Source: Molanna angustata (lineage: Eukaryota; Arthropoda; Insecta; Trichoptera; Molannidae). From it: a DNA stretch of 64,000 nt. Below are positions 63,266-64,000 of this stretch, piece after piece. The DNA lies in assembly GCA_963576475.1 (NCBI GenBank), contig OY754975.1, positions 21,509,169 to 21,573,168 on the forward strand, given 5' to 3'. The notes below the pieces were generated by a model that was not told the DNA's origin, ran no database searches, and was given only the letters and a program-made list of their open reading frames with translations. Positions within the stretch are counted from its first letter, which is position 1; each line of letters starts with the position of its first letter. Position numbers and translations under genes: made by a program.

Positions 63266-63415
63266 GGGGGGGGGGCAAGTCCGGCCAAATAGCGGAATAA
63301 AAACCCTGTGTATATTCGATTTATAAAATTTTCTATATACATAGAATACTCTTGCTGCATACATTTATAATGTGGGTTACCATGGAACAGAACTTGCCCT
63401 ACTGATTTGTTGTGA
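63266..63415. mobile_element. MITE related to 31559-31692
   Basis: gggggcaagtccgg at the left and gaacagaacttgccc at the right echo the TIRs of 31559-31692; the interior is diverged. Confidence 0.55.
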
Positions 63416-63449
63416 AGTTAAAAAAATATTCTTATCAAAATCAAGGAAA

Positions 63450-63545
63450 ATTTTTTTTTTTAAATAAAAAATGAATATGTCCTTGTTAAACAAGTACATA
63501 TACATCTTCCTACGTTCCCTAAAATAAGCATAAATGCTTTATTAA
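63450..63545 (-). mobile_element. SINE-1 3' body fragment
   Basis: Minus strand: agcatttatgcttattttag, ggaacgtaggaagatgtata, 'cttgtttaacaaggacatat', then an A-rich tail; the head is missing. Confidence 0.75.
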
Positions 63546-63675
63546 TTGATAACAGTGAATTAAAAAAATATCTTGTTATTATAGATAACAAAAACGAAAT
63601 GGAATTTTATAAGAACACTTAGAAAAAAATGCCAATGCAGGATTATACATTTCCAGAAAAACGATAAGCTATAAC

Positions 63676-63802
63676 TTTCGCTAAACATTTTGAACAAGCT
63701 TCCGGTTGCGCAGAGCGCAAATTTGTGTCTTTTTGCTTCGTTGGTTTACGTGCAAATCGCCCCCCTTCTCGGCTAAAAGTTCAAAGATATTTGGCTACAA
63801 CT
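63676..63802 (+). repeat. Interspersed repeat family Z
   Basis: 'agcttccggttgcgcagagc', 'ttacgtgcaaatcgcccccc', 'ttctcggctaaaa', closest to 35958-36112. Confidence 0.7.
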
Positions 63803-64000
63803 CTATCTACTATATTTTCTGAATTTGCATAGTCCTACTGGACATAAGACATGTTTCATGGCTAGCACGCCACTAGAAATATACGCACTTACATAACTTA
63901 ATGTTAAAATTATCAATACATATTTTTCTAAATTATGCCACAAGTTTTTAAATTTACAAACTAATGTACTTAGAACTCATTATAACAGCAAGTTATATAA

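Overview
This is an AT-rich animal (insect) nuclear segment. Evidence: small exons separated by GT-AG introns full of transposon debris, two cytochrome P450 genes of the insect CYP3 type, a metazoan-type SEC62 gene, tRNA-derived SINEs, many non-LTR retrotransposon remnants and numerous MITEs. Frequent 'taggtacctac'-type words and the flavour of the RTE retrotransposon fit Lepidoptera (or the sister order Trichoptera). That placement is an inference; the sequence alone does not prove it.

Layout. 1-9565: no host gene. It holds two decayed copies of one non-LTR retrotransposon (LINE-A), one split by a hAT-like MITE exactly at its YADD motif, a 135-bp palindromic tandem array (6674-7751) and a hAT-like element (8740-9421). 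9566-25533 (minus): P450 gene A, nine exons, 497 aa. 25534-28337: repeats. 28338-41659 (minus): P450 gene B, nine exons of matching length and phase, 498 aa; A and B are a head-to-tail tandem duplication. 41660-45599: repeat-filled spacer between gene B and the divergently transcribed SEC62. 45600-55271 (plus): SEC62, eight exons, 386 aa. 55272-64000: SEC62 3'UTR region and repeats, with one GC-rich island near 58.6 kb.

The most notable object is a full-length RTE-type retrotransposon (19691-23770) lying antisense in intron 1 of gene A. It is bounded by a direct repeat (taaatcattcc) and has an intact 1005-codon endonuclease/reverse-transcriptase ORF. Inside the same insertion is a separate upstream ORF that looks like a degenerate Ulp1/SENP (C48) protease. 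Other unusual items are two unrelated elements whose long terminal inverted repeats are built from minisatellite units (11370-12403 and 34978-35558), a 53-bp tandem triplication that copies the 5' splice site of P450-B exon 3, and a Harbinger-like composite element with 72-bp TIRs and internal tandem duplications in SEC62 intron 4.

How the genes relate: the two P450s are ER-anchored monooxygenases that arose by local duplication. SEC62 is an ER translocon component and ER-phagy receptor; its position beside the P450s has no evident functional meaning.
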